From NCBI GenBank assembly GCA_021818445.1, contig JAKAEB010000025.1:1-50563 (forward strand): 50,563 nucleotides of DNA, in the 5' to 3' direction. Positions 17,228-25,701 of this stretch are shown here, in pieces. The notes beneath the pieces are model-generated. The model was not told where the DNA came from, searched no databases, and saw only the letters and a list, made by a program, of their open reading frames with translations. The translations under genes and the position numbers were made by a program. This stretch comes from Planctomycetota bacterium. Lineage in GTDB: Bacteria > Planctomycetota > Phycisphaerae > WQYP01. Position 1 is the first letter of the stretch. Every line of letters starts with the position of its first letter.

Positions 17228-18133
17228 CTAGGCCTCGGGCCAGGTACCGGTAAACACTTCCACCGCCGGGCCGGTCATGTAGACGCAATCGTCGGCATCG
17301 TTCCATTTCAGCCCCAGTTGGCCGCCCGGAAGTGCAATCCGCACCAGGCGATCGCTGCGGTCGGTAAGTACCCCCGCTACGCACACGGCCGATGCGCCCG
17401 TACCGCAGGCCAATGTCACGCCGGAGCCACGTTCCCATGTGCGCATGGTAAGTTCGTGGCGGTTGCGTACCTGCACAAAATGAACATTGATGCGTTTAGG
17501 AAATAATTCATGTTTTTCAATTTTCGGTCCGATCGCCTCAAGCGGTATGCGGGTCACATCGCGGCAGAAGAACACCACATGCGGATTGCCCATCGACACG
17601 CAGGTAAACTGATCTGCCAAACCGCTGGCGGCTATCCATTCGGCCGTCGGCAGCATGGAGCGCATATTGAGTACCTGCTGCCACGGGTGGTTTACCACGC
17701 GATCCACACCCGTCAGGAGCACGGGTATCTCAGCCGGTTTTAATATGGGTGGACCCATGTTGACGGATACCTGCGCCACTTTGCCGCGTTCCAGCCAGAG
17801 GTCCAGCACCAAAACCCCGCGTTGGGTTTCCACCTTCATGGGGTTGGCTTTACTGATGCCGCGATCAAATGCAAATTTGGCCACACACCGGATACCATTG
17901 CCGCACATTTCTGATTCACTGCCATCGGCGTTAAACATCCGCATGCGGACATCGGCACCGAGCTTTTTTCCGGCGTCGGTAGGTGCCGCCACCAGTATCA
18001 GTCCATCTCCGCCCACGCCGAAATGCCGATCGGCGATGCGCGGGGCCAAGGCGGAGGGGTCGGTAATTTTCTGATTAACTGCATCAACATACACGTAGTC
18101 GTTGCCGATGCCCTGCATTTTCACAAAATTCAT
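17228..18133 (-). CDS. dapF: Diaminopimelate epimerase
   Basis: This enzyme converts LL- to meso-diaminopimelate for lysine and peptidoglycan synthesis. Both catalytic cysteines are in place: EMCGNGIRCVAKFAFDRG for the first half and VTLACGTGASAVCVAGV for the second. It opens MNFVKMQGIGNDYVYVDA, the standard family N-terminus, and is about 301 residues long. I chose the ATG at 18133 because GGAG lies five to six bases upstream and longer starts would overlap the neighbouring kinase gene. Its stop is about 65 bases from the end of the XRE gene, converging on it. Confidence 0.93.
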   Translation of the reverse strand: MNFVKMQGIGNDYVYVDAVNQKITDPSALAPRIADRHFGVGGDGLILVAAPTDAGKKLGADVRMRMFNADGSESEMCGNGIRCVAKFAFDRGISKANPMKVETQRGVLVLDLWLERGKVAQVSVNMGPPILKPAEIPVLLTGVDRVVNHPWQQVLNMRSMLPTAEWIAASGLADQFTCVSMGNPHVVFFCRDVTRIPLEAIGPKIEKHELFPKRINVHFVQVRNRHELTMRTWERGSGVTLACGTGASAVCVAGVLTDRSDRLVRIALPGGQLGLKWNDADDCVYMTGPAVEVFTGTWPEA

Positions 18134-18197
18134 AAATGCTCCATCAGCCATAATAATATCATGGAAAGGCGGGGAGGTGGGCACGGGCGGGCGTTGG

Positions 18198-19079
18198 TCA
18201 GGCCGGCGTGGCGGAACTATTGGCTTGTGCGGATGCTGTGGCGAGGATTCCGGCGGCACTGTCCGACGGCGATTGCGGCGTTTGCCAGACTAAATCTGCG
18301 ATGACACGTTCCTGGTCGCGTTTGACCCAAAGATGAGCGGCGCAGCGGGTGTACTCAATAAGCCGGGCGTTGGGTAAATCCACCCGGCGTACCCAGTCTT
18401 TTGCCTGCTCCAGGGTTTTTCCGCCGGTCATGTGCCGATGCACCAACCCACTGATGATGACAGGGGCGGGACAGTCTACATAAATACGCAGGTCGAAAAA
18501 TTCCGGCATGCGGTCGTAGGGCGGTACATCAAGAAATAAATAATTTCCCTCAACGATGACGACATTGTCCGACTTTTTAATACGAATGGCGCGGGGAACG
18601 ACGCGATGCGTGGTGCGATCGTAGTCTGGCCAGTCCAGTTCAGCGGTATTGTCGTGCGCCAGCAGGAGATGCTCACGTAGCGATCGGACGTCAAAGGTGG
18701 CGGGGATACCTTTACATTCGGACATGCTGATGCATGACCCATCTTCAAACTTTATGCGCCGACTGGCCAATATCTCCTGAGGCAGGTGAAAGCCATCCAT
18801 CGGCACGGCGCGGGCACGGGCACCCGGCAGAAATCCCTTACTGGCAAGCCATTCTAATTGGGCTGCGAAATAAGTTTTGCCGGCGGCCGGCGGACCGGCG
18901 ATACCAATGACCATGCGCTGGGGGGATTGCTGCATGAAATCATGAATGCGTCCCAGCATGGGCCGCCAGATGTCGCTCCATTCCGACGAGCGAATGTGCA
19001 TCGTGGCTGCCCGGCCGCTGACTTTAATCTCCACTTCCTTGTTAAGGAACCAAGGAAATGGATCAATCGCTTCAATCAT
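18198..19079 (-). CDS. Uridine-kinase/PanK-like P-loop kinase
   Basis: The 293-residue protein has a Walker A motif IGIAGPPAAGKTYFAAQ around residue 60, then VPMDGFHLPQEIL, the substrate-contacting motif shared by phosphoribulokinase, uridine kinase and type I pantothenate kinase. VVIVEGNYLFLDVPPYDRM is the Walker B-like segment common to the family. RHMTGGKTLEQAKDWVRRVD supplies the lid arginines. It resembles the broad 'nucleoside/nucleotide kinase family' group; the exact substrate cannot be assigned. The last 25 residues are low-complexity Ala/Ser. It lies directly upstream of dapF on the same strand. Confidence 0.75.
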   Translation of the reverse strand: MIEAIDPFPWFLNKEVEIKVSGRAATMHIRSSEWSDIWRPMLGRIHDFMQQSPQRMVIGIAGPPAAGKTYFAAQLEWLASKGFLPGARARAVPMDGFHLPQEILASRRIKFEDGSCISMSECKGIPATFDVRSLREHLLLAHDNTAELDWPDYDRTTHRVVPRAIRIKKSDNVVIVEGNYLFLDVPPYDRMPEFFDLRIYVDCPAPVIISGLVHRHMTGGKTLEQAKDWVRRVDLPNARLIEYTRCAAHLWVKRDQERVIADLVWQTPQSPSDSAAGILATASAQANSSATPA

Positions 19080-19202
19080 GCCTGAACGCCTATTAACATT
19101 TCAGCCCCATGCAATATACCCAGCCTAGCGGCCAGAAATCTGTCTGAGCCTGGCCCCGGCACCGCTTAAATTCCAATTCGCACTCTCGCCTCAACGCCGC
19201 GA

Positions 19203-19439
19203 TCAATTATCGATCGAGAGTTGCCGGGTACCGGTTCGAGCCTTGGCCGCGCCGCGACGACACGAACACTGGCATCCCACATGCAGCAGCCCGGTATATT
19301 GGACCGCTCGCACCTGCGGGAAATATCGGCCTGATGATGGCAATTCATCAATGACATTGCCGGACCCATCTTTTAGGACGCTCTGGCGGGCGGCGATGGA
19401 GGTAATCGCGTTATTGGCACCAAATTGGAGGCCGTCCAT
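19203..19439 (-). CDS. Small hypothetical protein downstream of doxX
   Basis: A 78-codon frame begins six bases after the doxX stop on the same strand. The product has a CQCSC cluster near its middle (HVGCQCSCRRGAAK), and its composition looks protein-like, but I recognise no family and see no strong ribosome-binding site. It could be translated by coupling to doxX, or be chance. Confidence 0.3.
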   Translation of the reverse strand: MDGLQFGANNAITSIAARQSVLKDGSGNVIDELPSSGRYFPQVRAVQYTGLLHVGCQCSCRRGAAKARTGTRQLSIDN

Positions 19440-19445
19440 ATAACT

Positions 19446-19898
19446 TTATTGGGACTTTCCGACATGGCGCGAATTGGGCCAAAGCGGCTTGCGGAATAGT
19501 AGCGCATCGACCGAAAGGATGCCCGGTCCCGCCAGAACGATCATCGCCGCAAGCACCATAAGGGCCTGCTCCAACTCGGTGCCGGTTAAGCCGGCGCTGC
19601 GCCGCACATAGATGGCCATCAGCATATCGATGACCAATCCCAGCGCCCAGAATCGCGATAAAAAGCCCGGCAGCAGAGCAAAGCCGCCGATGCACTCCGC
19701 TATGGCGGCCATCAGCGCCCATACCACTGTGGGCAGGATTGGCAGATGCATGGTGCTGATAAAACCTTCAAAACCCTTGATTCCCGGGCCGCCAAACCAA
19801 CCAAAAAGTTTTTGGCCACCGTGATAGATAAACGTGACGGAAAGCATAATGCGCACCAACAGCAGTCCGATGCTGGCTGAAAAAGGAACCTTGACCAT
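19446..19898 (-). CDS. DoxX family membrane protein
   Basis: A 150-residue protein with four membrane helices. It carries the DoxX signature LLLVRIMLSVTFIYHGGQKL followed by FGWFGGPGIKGFEGFI and the conserved AECIGGFALLPGFLSRFWAL segment. DoxX-type proteins are small quinone- or thiosulfate-linked or otherwise poorly defined membrane proteins; the role here is not determined. The start is well supported by AAGGAG nine bases upstream. It is divergent from prmC. Confidence 0.88.
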   Translation of the reverse strand: MVKVPFSASIGLLLVRIMLSVTFIYHGGQKLFGWFGGPGIKGFEGFISTMHLPILPTVVWALMAAIAECIGGFALLPGFLSRFWALGLVIDMLMAIYVRRSAGLTGTELEQALMVLAAMIVLAGPGILSVDALLFRKPLWPNSRHVGKSQ

Positions 19899-20017
19899 TT
19901 TTGTTACTCCTTACTGCAAAGTATAGCCGCCCAACCATTGATCATATTGACCCGCAAACAATGGTAAAGTGAGATATCATAAACCGTGCACCCCACGCCA
20001 ATCTGTGCGGGCAGCAT

Positions 20018-20035
20018 CACCGGGCAAGCCCGGTG
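20018..20035. repeat. Perfect GC-rich hairpin in the doxX-prmC divergent region
   Basis: CACCGGGC-AA-GCCCGGTG is a perfect palindromic hairpin. Nearly the same sequence occurs at 21571-21588 (one base different) and a related one at 2715-2735. It has no T-run on either side, so it is not a typical terminator; a REP-like repeat is more likely. Confidence 0.6.
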
Positions 20036-20157
20036 CTATTTGTGTGTGGGGGTGCAGAGGCGTTAAATCTGCGTATGCGGGTAATCTCTGGTGTCGCCCA
20101 TATCGGGCAGAAACTGCGGGGCGTTGCATATTTTGTCCGGCATGTTAGAAGATTCCC

Positions 20158-21045
20158 ATGGCAACATCCATTGAAGCAACCAGTTGGACGGTCGGCAAAC
20201 TCCTCACTTGGACGAACGACTACTTTTGCAAAAATCAAATCGATGAGCCTCGGCTATCGGCCGAATTGCTGCTGGCGCACGCGTTGGGTGCCAATCGCAT
20301 TGCCCTTTACACCCGCTACGACCAGACGCCCACACCGGCGGAGATTGAGCAGTTCCGATCCATGGTGAAACGACGCAAAGACCACGAACCGGTGGCCTAC
20401 ATAACGGGCAAGGCGTGGTTTTTTTCCATGGAACTGTTCGTATCTCCGGATGTGCTGATTCCCCGCCCCGATACGGAAACACTCGTAGAGCAGGCGATCA
20501 CCGCCGTGCGGGCCGGCGGCCCGAACCCACGCGTGCTGGATTTGTGCACCGGCAGTGGATGTGCGGCATTGGCTATTACCAAAAGTTGTCCGCAAGTTCA
20601 CACGGCGGCAACCGACATCAGCACCGCCGCCTTGGCCATTGCCGGGAAAAATGCCCATTCAACCGGCCTGGCCGATCGCATCGCGTTTATGCAGGGCGAT
20701 CTTTTCGACGCGTTGGGTTCGGATATTCCGCCATTTCATGTGATAACGGCCAACCCCCCTTATATCCCCACCGCTGAGATTGAATCTCTGGCACCGGAGA
20801 TTGCCAAGCATGAACCGCGTCTGGCACTGGATGGCGGAATGGATGGATTGCAATTTATCGAACGCATCGTCGCTGATGCACCCAATTTTCTGGCACCTGC
20901 GGGCTTGCTGCTGATTGAAACGGCATATAACCAAACGGAGTCATGTGTCCGGTTAATGGCTGAGGACGGAAGGTATGATCAGCCACGCACTATTCACGAT
21001 GCGGCGCGAAACCCACGATGCGTTGCCGCCCGGTTAAAGGCGTAA
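20158..21045 (+). CDS. prmC: Peptide chain release factor N(5)-glutamine methyltransferase
   Basis: The 295-residue enzyme methylates the GGQ glutamine of release factors RF1 and RF2. The N-terminal helical domain recognises the release factor (DEPRLSAELLLAHALGANRI in spirit, here beginning IDEPRLSAELLLA). The methyltransferase domain follows with RVLDLCTGSGCAALAITKSC for S-adenosylmethionine and VITANPPYIPTAEIESL, whose NPPY binds the glutamine. Length is typical. It is a lone plus-strand gene; prfA, often adjacent in other bacteria, is not in this window. Confidence 0.92.
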   Translation: MATSIEATSWTVGKLLTWTNDYFCKNQIDEPRLSAELLLAHALGANRIALYTRYDQTPTPAEIEQFRSMVKRRKDHEPVAYITGKAWFFSMELFVSPDVLIPRPDTETLVEQAITAVRAGGPNPRVLDLCTGSGCAALAITKSCPQVHTAATDISTAALAIAGKNAHSTGLADRIAFMQGDLFDALGSDIPPFHVITANPPYIPTAEIESLAPEIAKHEPRLALDGGMDGLQFIERIVADAPNFLAPAGLLLIETAYNQTESCVRLMAEDGRYDQPRTIHDAARNPRCVAARLKA

Positions 21046-21100
21046 TGCAGGCCGAATGCGGAAATTTGACGCATCGCGGGGCCGCCAACGGGACAGGCTC

Positions 21101-21418
21101 CTAAGGCCGCTGTGCCACGATATTGAGCAGTGGGGTGCGTGGTGCCGCAACTACGGTCACCAGCGTTGGCTCTGCAGGCGCGTTGGTTGACGCCAACTGG
21201 CTAACGCGCGTCCGGGGCTTTCCGGGGTTTCCCGCCAAAGCCTGAACCACCACCAACGCAATTAGTATGCACGATGGCAGAATGAGCAATATTTCCCCCG
21301 CCCGAAGCACGCGGCTGTACGCATCCGTTTGAGATATAAGCGGATGCAGACGATGCCGCACCTTACGTGCAGATGGAAATTGACCCGACCATTCGACTTT
21401 AAATGGAAGTGGACTCAT
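21101..21418 (-). CDS. Small hypothetical single-pass membrane protein
   Basis: The 105-residue product starts MSPLPFKVEW and has one membrane helix near the middle (GEILLILPSCILIALVVVQA) with a polar tail. A very good ribosome-binding site (GAAGGAGG, about six bases upstream) fixes the ATG at 21418 and is the main reason to believe the gene. No family recognised. Confidence 0.6.
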   Translation of the reverse strand: MSPLPFKVEWSGQFPSARKVRHRLHPLISQTDAYSRVLRAGEILLILPSCILIALVVVQALAGNPGKPRTRVSQLASTNAPAEPTLVTVVAAPRTPLLNIVAQRP

Positions 21419-22097
21419 AAATGCCTCCTTCAATGGAGCAATGAACACTTCACAACCTCTCTTGCACTTTTGCGGCTGCGTACAAACTTGAACTCCGCCC
21501 GCAGCCGCTTACCTACAAGGTGTGGTGGTGCAATCAGCGTGCCAGATGGGAATTTGCATCCATGAAGATACACCGGGTAAGCCCGGTGCCATGCAGTAGG
21601 GGCACAGGCGCGGGCATTATAACGGTACCGGCTTGCCGGGGGTTGACGCATCGGAGGGTGATGGTCGGGCTGCGACATGCGGTGGCGGGTCGGTGGCGGG
21701 TCGGTGGCGGTGCCAGGGGAAGCCATATTGCCTAAATAGTGTGCACGCATACCGAAAAGTGTCGGCGTGATGCTTTTTAAGGCGGCAGTATCTATCTCAT
21801 AAATTAGTCTGTAAAGTTTTCGTTAAGCCGAAGTTGCCTAAATTTTAAGGATTTGCGCGCTATTGCAACAACCACATGCTTGGGCGCAGGCGCTTTGGCA
21901 CAACAATTGCAACCCTATCCACCGACGGGCCAGATGTGAATTTGGCTCTTGGCCATCGGGGCCAATGCTTGAATGGAGTAGTGCAGTTGCGATTTTGTGA
22001 TACCACAACCGAGGCGGGCAGACTGGCACGGGAAGAGTGCCGTCGTGAGGGCCGCAGCGTTTCGCCACTACCGTATGGTGGCAGCGATCGGGTGGTG
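21419..22097. other. Intergenic stretch with one hairpin repeat
   Basis: No gene is supported. The stretch includes a hairpin of the CACCGGG family (21571-21588) and a local duplication ggtggcgggtc at about 21680-21705. Open frames are short and overlapping. Confidence 0.4.
21571..21588. repeat. GC-rich hairpin, CACCGGG family
   Basis: CACCGGGT-AA-GCCCGGTG differs from the 20018 copy at one base (a G-T pair replaces G-C) and is followed by gccatgcag. It is a dispersed REP-like palindrome. Confidence 0.55.
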
Positions 22098-22565
22098 GTG
22101 CTGCGATCATTACCGATTAGTACGCTGCATGCTCTGCTACTTGTGGCGTGCACGATGGTGTTTTTTGTCGTACTGGCAAGCGCCCAAGGTGATGATCATG
22201 GTGTGGCCAAAGGACATGTGCCGATTTTAAGCCCCGCTATGGTTACGCCGGGCGCGTGGGGTGCAATGGGCCGCACAAGTGATGGCAGTGCAGGCAGCCA
22301 CCGCAGCCGCATTCTTGGCAACCAAAATGTCGGCGATATGCAATCATTAATGGTGAGTCGTTCGGTGGCTTTATCACACGCTACCGACCATGACGCTTTG
22401 GGGGCCATCAGTTCGCGACGCGAAACGCCCGACATGCCCCGCCTGTCAGCCATGGCCGTAAGCCATCTTCTGGTTGTGATTCCAACCGTTTTGGCACGGC
22501 GGGCTGTGTCAATCATATCTGAGTCCTATTCGGTGCAGTCGGCCAATCTGCCCCGACTCTCCTGA
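22098..22565 (+). CDS. Possible small secreted protein, unrecognised
   Basis: An open frame of 229 codons starts at 21876, but the residues before about 75 look non-coding. From the GTG at 22098 the product would open VLRSLPISTLHALLLVACTM and run into a hydrophobic stretch ending LASAQGDD, which looks like a signal peptide with an ASA cleavage site. The remaining 120 residues are Ser/His/Arg-rich and match no family I know. No ribosome-binding site is clear. It could be a real exported protein or chance. Confidence 0.3.
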   Translation: MLRSLPISTLHALLLVACTMVFFVVLASAQGDDHGVAKGHVPILSPAMVTPGAWGAMGRTSDGSAGSHRSRILGNQNVGDMQSLMVSRSVALSHATDHDALGAISSRRETPDMPRLSAMAVSHLLVVIPTVLARRAVSIISESYSVQSANLPRLS

Positions 22566-22665
22566 TAAAAGTAATTCTCCTTGGATTGTTCGGTCGCCGG
22601 AGGCGGTATGCAACCCGCCGAGTGCGTCCGAGTGGGTTTTGGCTTTCCAGCCGCAGCCAGTTTTG

Positions 22666-22696
22666 AAGGAGGTGATCGTTGAAGTTTGTGACCTGA
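22666..22696 (+). promoter_or_regulatory. Full-length Shine-Dalgarno and five-codon leader ORF upstream of amtB
   Basis: AAGGAGGTGATC (22666-22677) is complementary to a long run of the usual 16S rRNA 3' end, far better than most sites in the window. Six bases after its AGGAGG lies TTG AAG TTT GTG ACC TGA (22679-22696), a possible five-codon leader peptide. amtB itself starts 110 bases further on with its own GGAGGA. A leader controlling amtB translation is an inference. Confidence 0.35.
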
Positions 22697-22806
22697 ACAG
22701 GAAGTTGCATTTAGGAATCTGTTCGAATGATGGCCCGTGTGTAGCGGGAAAGTCAATCTCTGTAGTTGGTTTGTGTTTGATCGATTTTTACATTGGAGGA
22801 TTGTTA

Positions 22807-24345
22807 ATGCGTCCCACCAAATGGTTTACCCCTCGAAAGATGAAATGGATGGCGGGCATCGGCTTGCTGCTGATGTTCACCATGCTGGCAGCCCCGCTGC
22901 TGGCTCAGACGGCCGCCCCGTCAACCCCCATGGCGGCCCCCACGATGCCGGCGGCCCCGGCAGCGGCTGCAAGTGCCGCTACGGCTGCGGCAACGGCGGC
23001 CGCACCGGCAGCTACGGCCGCTGCCCCCATCAACTGGGCAACCCCCACATGGCTTTCGCATGGCGATACGGCGTGGCAGATTACCGCCGCCACGATCGTC
23101 GGCATGCAGAGTATCCCAGGTCTTGCCATCCTGTACGGTGGCGTGGTGAAAAAGAAATGGGCCATCAACTCGGCATTTATGGTGTTTTACGCCTTTTCTG
23201 CCGTACTGATTGTGTGGCTGCTTTGGGCTTACAACATGGGTTTTGGTCCGCAGTGGTTCCCATTCTTGGGACATCCCGGGCCGATAGCCAGTATGGCCGA
23301 TGAACTTAAACAGGGAGCGATTCCCGCGGCTGGTGCAACCGTCGGCTTCCCGATGTCGGCGATGGTGTACTTCCAGTTTGTGTTCGCGGCCATTACGGTC
23401 ATTCTCTTCGCCGGCTCTCTATTTGGCCGTATGAACTTTCTGGCTTGGATTCTCTTTGTGCCGCTATGGATGACCTTCTCTTACACCGTAGGCGCATTTA
23501 GCCTGTGGGGTGGAGGTTTCCTCGGACAAATGGGAGTTATTGACTACTCAGGTGGATACGTCATCCACTTGGCTGCAGGTGTTACCGGCTTTACAGCCGC
23601 GGCCATCATCGGCCCCCGCCTGCCGCAGGATCGGGAAAATTTCCGTGCCAACAACATTCTGATGGTGCTGGCCGGTGCCGGTCTGGTATGGCTGGGTTGG
23701 AACGGCTTTAACGGTGGTGACCCGTACTCGGCCAATGCCGATGCCGGTGCAGCCGTACTGAACACCAACGTCGCCACGGCCATGGCCTTGCTGGTGTGGA
23801 TGTTCCTTGACTATGTGAAATATGGAAAGCCGTCCGTGCTCGGTGCGGTAAATGGTATGGTGACCGGTCTGGTTGGTATCACGCCGGGTGCTGGTGTGGT
23901 CAACGGCTACGGTGCCATTGCGGTTGGCGTGGTTTGCGCTGCCATTCCGTGGTTCACGATGAACATCCTCGGCAAGAAACTTGCCATCTTCAAAAAGGTG
24001 GACGACTGTCTGGGTGTTGTGCACACGCACGGTTTCGCCGGTCTCTTCGGCGGTATCATGACGGGTATCTTTGCTACCAAGATTGGTTGTGCGGCATTTG
24101 GACTGAGCAATCCGGGCGGTCTGCTGTCGGGTAATCCGAAGCAAGTCTGGCTGGAACTTATCGGTGCTGCGTTCATCATCGGTCTGAACGTTGTGGTAAC
24201 GGCGGTGCTGCTGTTCCTCATCAAGCTGGTGGTGCCGCTGCGTATGTCGGATGAAAAACTGCGTGTTGGCGACGCTGCCGTCCACGGTGAAGAGGCGTAT
24301 GGCCTGGCCGAAGACGACATCAGCGAAGGCGCAGTGACTGCCTGA
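22807..24345 (+). CDS. amtB: Ammonium transporter AmtB
   Basis: The mature part has the eleven-helix Amt channel. DYSGGYVIHLAAGVTGFTAA and VVHTHGFAGLFGGIMTGIF carry the twin pore histidines (E. coli His168 and His318 equivalents), and AGAGLVWLGWNGFNGGDPYS is the Amt signature region. The N-terminus is a cleavable-looking signal peptide (WMAGIGLLLMFTMLAAPLLA) followed by an Ala/Pro-rich linker of about 45 residues, longer than usual. The ATG at 22807 is preceded by GGAGGA. Two P-II genes follow on the same strand, the usual amtB-glnK arrangement, in which P-II blocks the channel when nitrogen is plentiful. Confidence 0.93.
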   Translation: MRPTKWFTPRKMKWMAGIGLLLMFTMLAAPLLAQTAAPSTPMAAPTMPAAPAAAASAATAAATAAAPAATAAAPINWATPTWLSHGDTAWQITAATIVGMQSIPGLAILYGGVVKKKWAINSAFMVFYAFSAVLIVWLLWAYNMGFGPQWFPFLGHPGPIASMADELKQGAIPAAGATVGFPMSAMVYFQFVFAAITVILFAGSLFGRMNFLAWILFVPLWMTFSYTVGAFSLWGGGFLGQMGVIDYSGGYVIHLAAGVTGFTAAAIIGPRLPQDRENFRANNILMVLAGAGLVWLGWNGFNGGDPYSANADAGAAVLNTNVATAMALLVWMFLDYVKYGKPSVLGAVNGMVTGLVGITPGAGVVNGYGAIAVGVVCAAIPWFTMNILGKKLAIFKKVDDCLGVVHTHGFAGLFGGIMTGIFATKIGCAAFGLSNPGGLLSGNPKQVWLELIGAAFIIGLNVVVTAVLLFLIKLVVPLRMSDEKLRVGDAAVHGEEAYGLAEDDISEGAVTA

Positions 24346-24388
24346 CGCACGGGCTGATCGCCTGTCGGTAACAGCCATCATGACACAT

Positions 24389-24428
24389 GCGGCTGGGGAT
24401 TTAATAATCCCCAGCCGCTTTCATTTTC
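24389..24428 (+). terminator. Rho-independent terminator after amtB
   Basis: A 12-bp perfect stem GCGGCTGGGGAT / ATCCCCAGCCGC (24389-24418, six-base loop) is followed by tttcatttt. It lies about 45 bases after the amtB stop and before the first P-II gene, so the P-II genes depend on read-through or their own promoter. Confidence 0.8.
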
Positions 24429-24576
24429 CCTGGCGGCAATAAGCTGTAGAATCGGGCCAAGGTGCTGGTACCGCAAGCTGGAAATGGCGGAGATCAACAG
24501 AAATGGGCGGGCCGGTCAAAAGGCTGGACGGCGGGATGTGCCGCTGTTGATGAAAGATAGACAAGGAGTGAAATTA

Positions 24577-24930
24577 ATGAAATGGATCATTGCCGTCATA
24601 CAACCGCATCGGCTGGAATCGGTCAAATTGGCATTGACCGAGGCGGAAATATTCCGCCTTACGGTTTCAGACATACAGGGTTACGGGCGGCAAAAAGGGC
24701 ATGGCGAGTTTTTCCGTGGGGAACCAAACCAGACAAACCTCATCCGTAAGGTTCGGCTCGACATAGCCGTGGATGACGCCCAGGTGCAGACGACCGTCGA
24801 TGCGATTATTCGCGCGGCCCGAACGGGCAGCGGAGGGCGGGGGCAGGTTGGCGACGGCAAGATATTTGTTTTGCCCATCGACACGGCCCTGCGAATCAGC
24901 GATGGCGCGTCGGGCCCGGAAGCGCTTTAG
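24577..24930 (+). CDS. P-II family nitrogen regulatory protein (first copy)
   Basis: A 117-residue P-II trimer subunit. It shows QGYGRQKGHGEFFRGEP (T-loop base, residues 34-50) and TGSGGRGQVGDGKIFVLPID, the P-II C-terminal signature with the ATP-binding Lys. In E. coli GlnB/GlnK Tyr51 is uridylylated; here residue 51 is Asn and residue 46 Phe, and the cyanobacterial phospho-Ser49 position is Glu. So it should not be modified at the known sites, though it may still sense ATP/ADP and 2-oxoglutarate. The ATG at 24577 has AAGGAG upstream. It likely partners with the adjacent AmtB. Confidence 0.9.
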   Translation: MKWIIAVIQPHRLESVKLALTEAEIFRLTVSDIQGYGRQKGHGEFFRGEPNQTNLIRKVRLDIAVDDAQVQTTVDAIIRAARTGSGGRGQVGDGKIFVLPIDTALRISDGASGPEAL

Positions 24931-25049
24931 AAGCGTGGACTTGCCGATGGGCATTGGCTAAATTGACCGGAAAGGTTATTTTACGCATTCAGATGGGCGA
25001 TAACCCTGGTTTGAGCCATGGATATTAAATTTGTTTTGGGGGCTTTGTT

Positions 25050-25403
25050 GTGAAGTGGATCATAGCGATTGTTCAACCCTACCGTCTGGATGCCATCAAG
25101 ATGGCACTAAGCGAAGTTGAGGTATTCAGGCTCAGCGTCAGCGATGTGCAGGGGTATGGGCGTCAAAAGGGGCATACCGAGTACTTCCGTGGTCAGGCGA
25201 TGCAGGTGAACCTGATCCGCAAGGTACGACTTGATATTGCTGTGAATGATCAATTTGTTGAACCCACCATTTCGGCCATACTGAAGGCGGCCCGCACCGG
25301 TGCCGGCGGCAAGGGGCAGGTGGGTGACGGCAAAATTTTTGTTTTGCCTCTGGAATCGGTTATCCGCATAAGTGACGGCACGACTGGCTCAGACGCCATC
25401 TAA
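25050..25403 (+). CDS. P-II family nitrogen regulatory protein (second copy)
   Basis: Also 117 residues and closely similar to the first copy, with QGYGRQKGHTEYFRGQA in the T-loop and TGAGGKGQVGDGKIFVLPLE at the end. Residue 51 is Met, and residue 49 is Gln, so again neither Tyr51 nor Ser49 is present. It begins with GTG, 119 bases after the first copy, with no strong ribosome-binding site, which suggests lower or regulated translation. The tandem pair probably arose by duplication; different T-loop tips (EPNQT against QAMQV) suggest different partners, one perhaps AmtB and the other an enzyme. Confidence 0.9.
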   Translation: MKWIIAIVQPYRLDAIKMALSEVEVFRLSVSDVQGYGRQKGHTEYFRGQAMQVNLIRKVRLDIAVNDQFVEPTISAILKAARTGAGGKGQVGDGKIFVLPLESVIRISDGTTGSDAI

Positions 25404-25404
25404 C

Positions 25405-25631
25405 AGCCTGTTTGGAAACTCCGCTTGGCACGCTATGGCGGGGTGAATTTGGCGCGCATGCACCATGCACGCGGCTAAATGGGGTGGCGGGTGTGAGACG
25501 GCTGGCAGGGTGTCCGCATTGCCACTTGTGCCGCAGCCATCGCGCCAATTGCTTCGGCGAAACATGTAACGCCTGGAAGAAAACGCAAATTACAATATCC
25601 CTTATCCCGAACTCACGCTTTCAAACAGGCT
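25405..25631. mobile_element. MITE-like element with AGCCTGTTTG terminal inverted repeats
   Basis: The element is bounded by AGCCTGTTTG (25405-25414) and CAAACAGGCT (25622-25631), 227 bp in all, with no transposase. The same end sequence, in the form AGAGCCTGTTTGGAAACTCC, bounds a 52-bp element at 34062-34113. Inside lies a copy of the dispersed hairpin repeat (25456 onwards). It starts one base after the stop of the second P-II gene. Non-autonomous transposon remnants fit best; no target duplication is clear. Confidence 0.55.
25449..25583 (+). repeat. Dispersed repeat of about 135 bp with hairpin (copy 3 of 4)
   Basis: The stem is GCATGCA-CCA-TGCACGC with one mismatch, then ggctaaatggggtggcgggt. 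It is homologous over its length to 16233-16367 and sits inside the element with AGCCTGTTTG ends. Confidence 0.6.
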
Positions 25632-25701
25632 TTAAGCGGAACCTATTGGCGAAGCGGTAAGCCCCGACACATCGCAGCTCTGCTGATAGATGGAAAGGCT
25701 G

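Noticed and set aside
19203..19260. ggttcgagcc resembling a tRNA T-arm
   Set aside because: No matching acceptor, D-arm or anticodon stem could be traced around it.
20018..20035. Hairpin as a terminator
   Set aside because: It is palindromic with no T-run, lies between divergent gene starts, and recurs elsewhere, so a REP-like repeat is the better explanation.
23548..24381. 277-codon open frame on the minus strand
   Set aside because: Antisense to amtB, with no domain; the amtB frame has the pore histidines and signature motifs.
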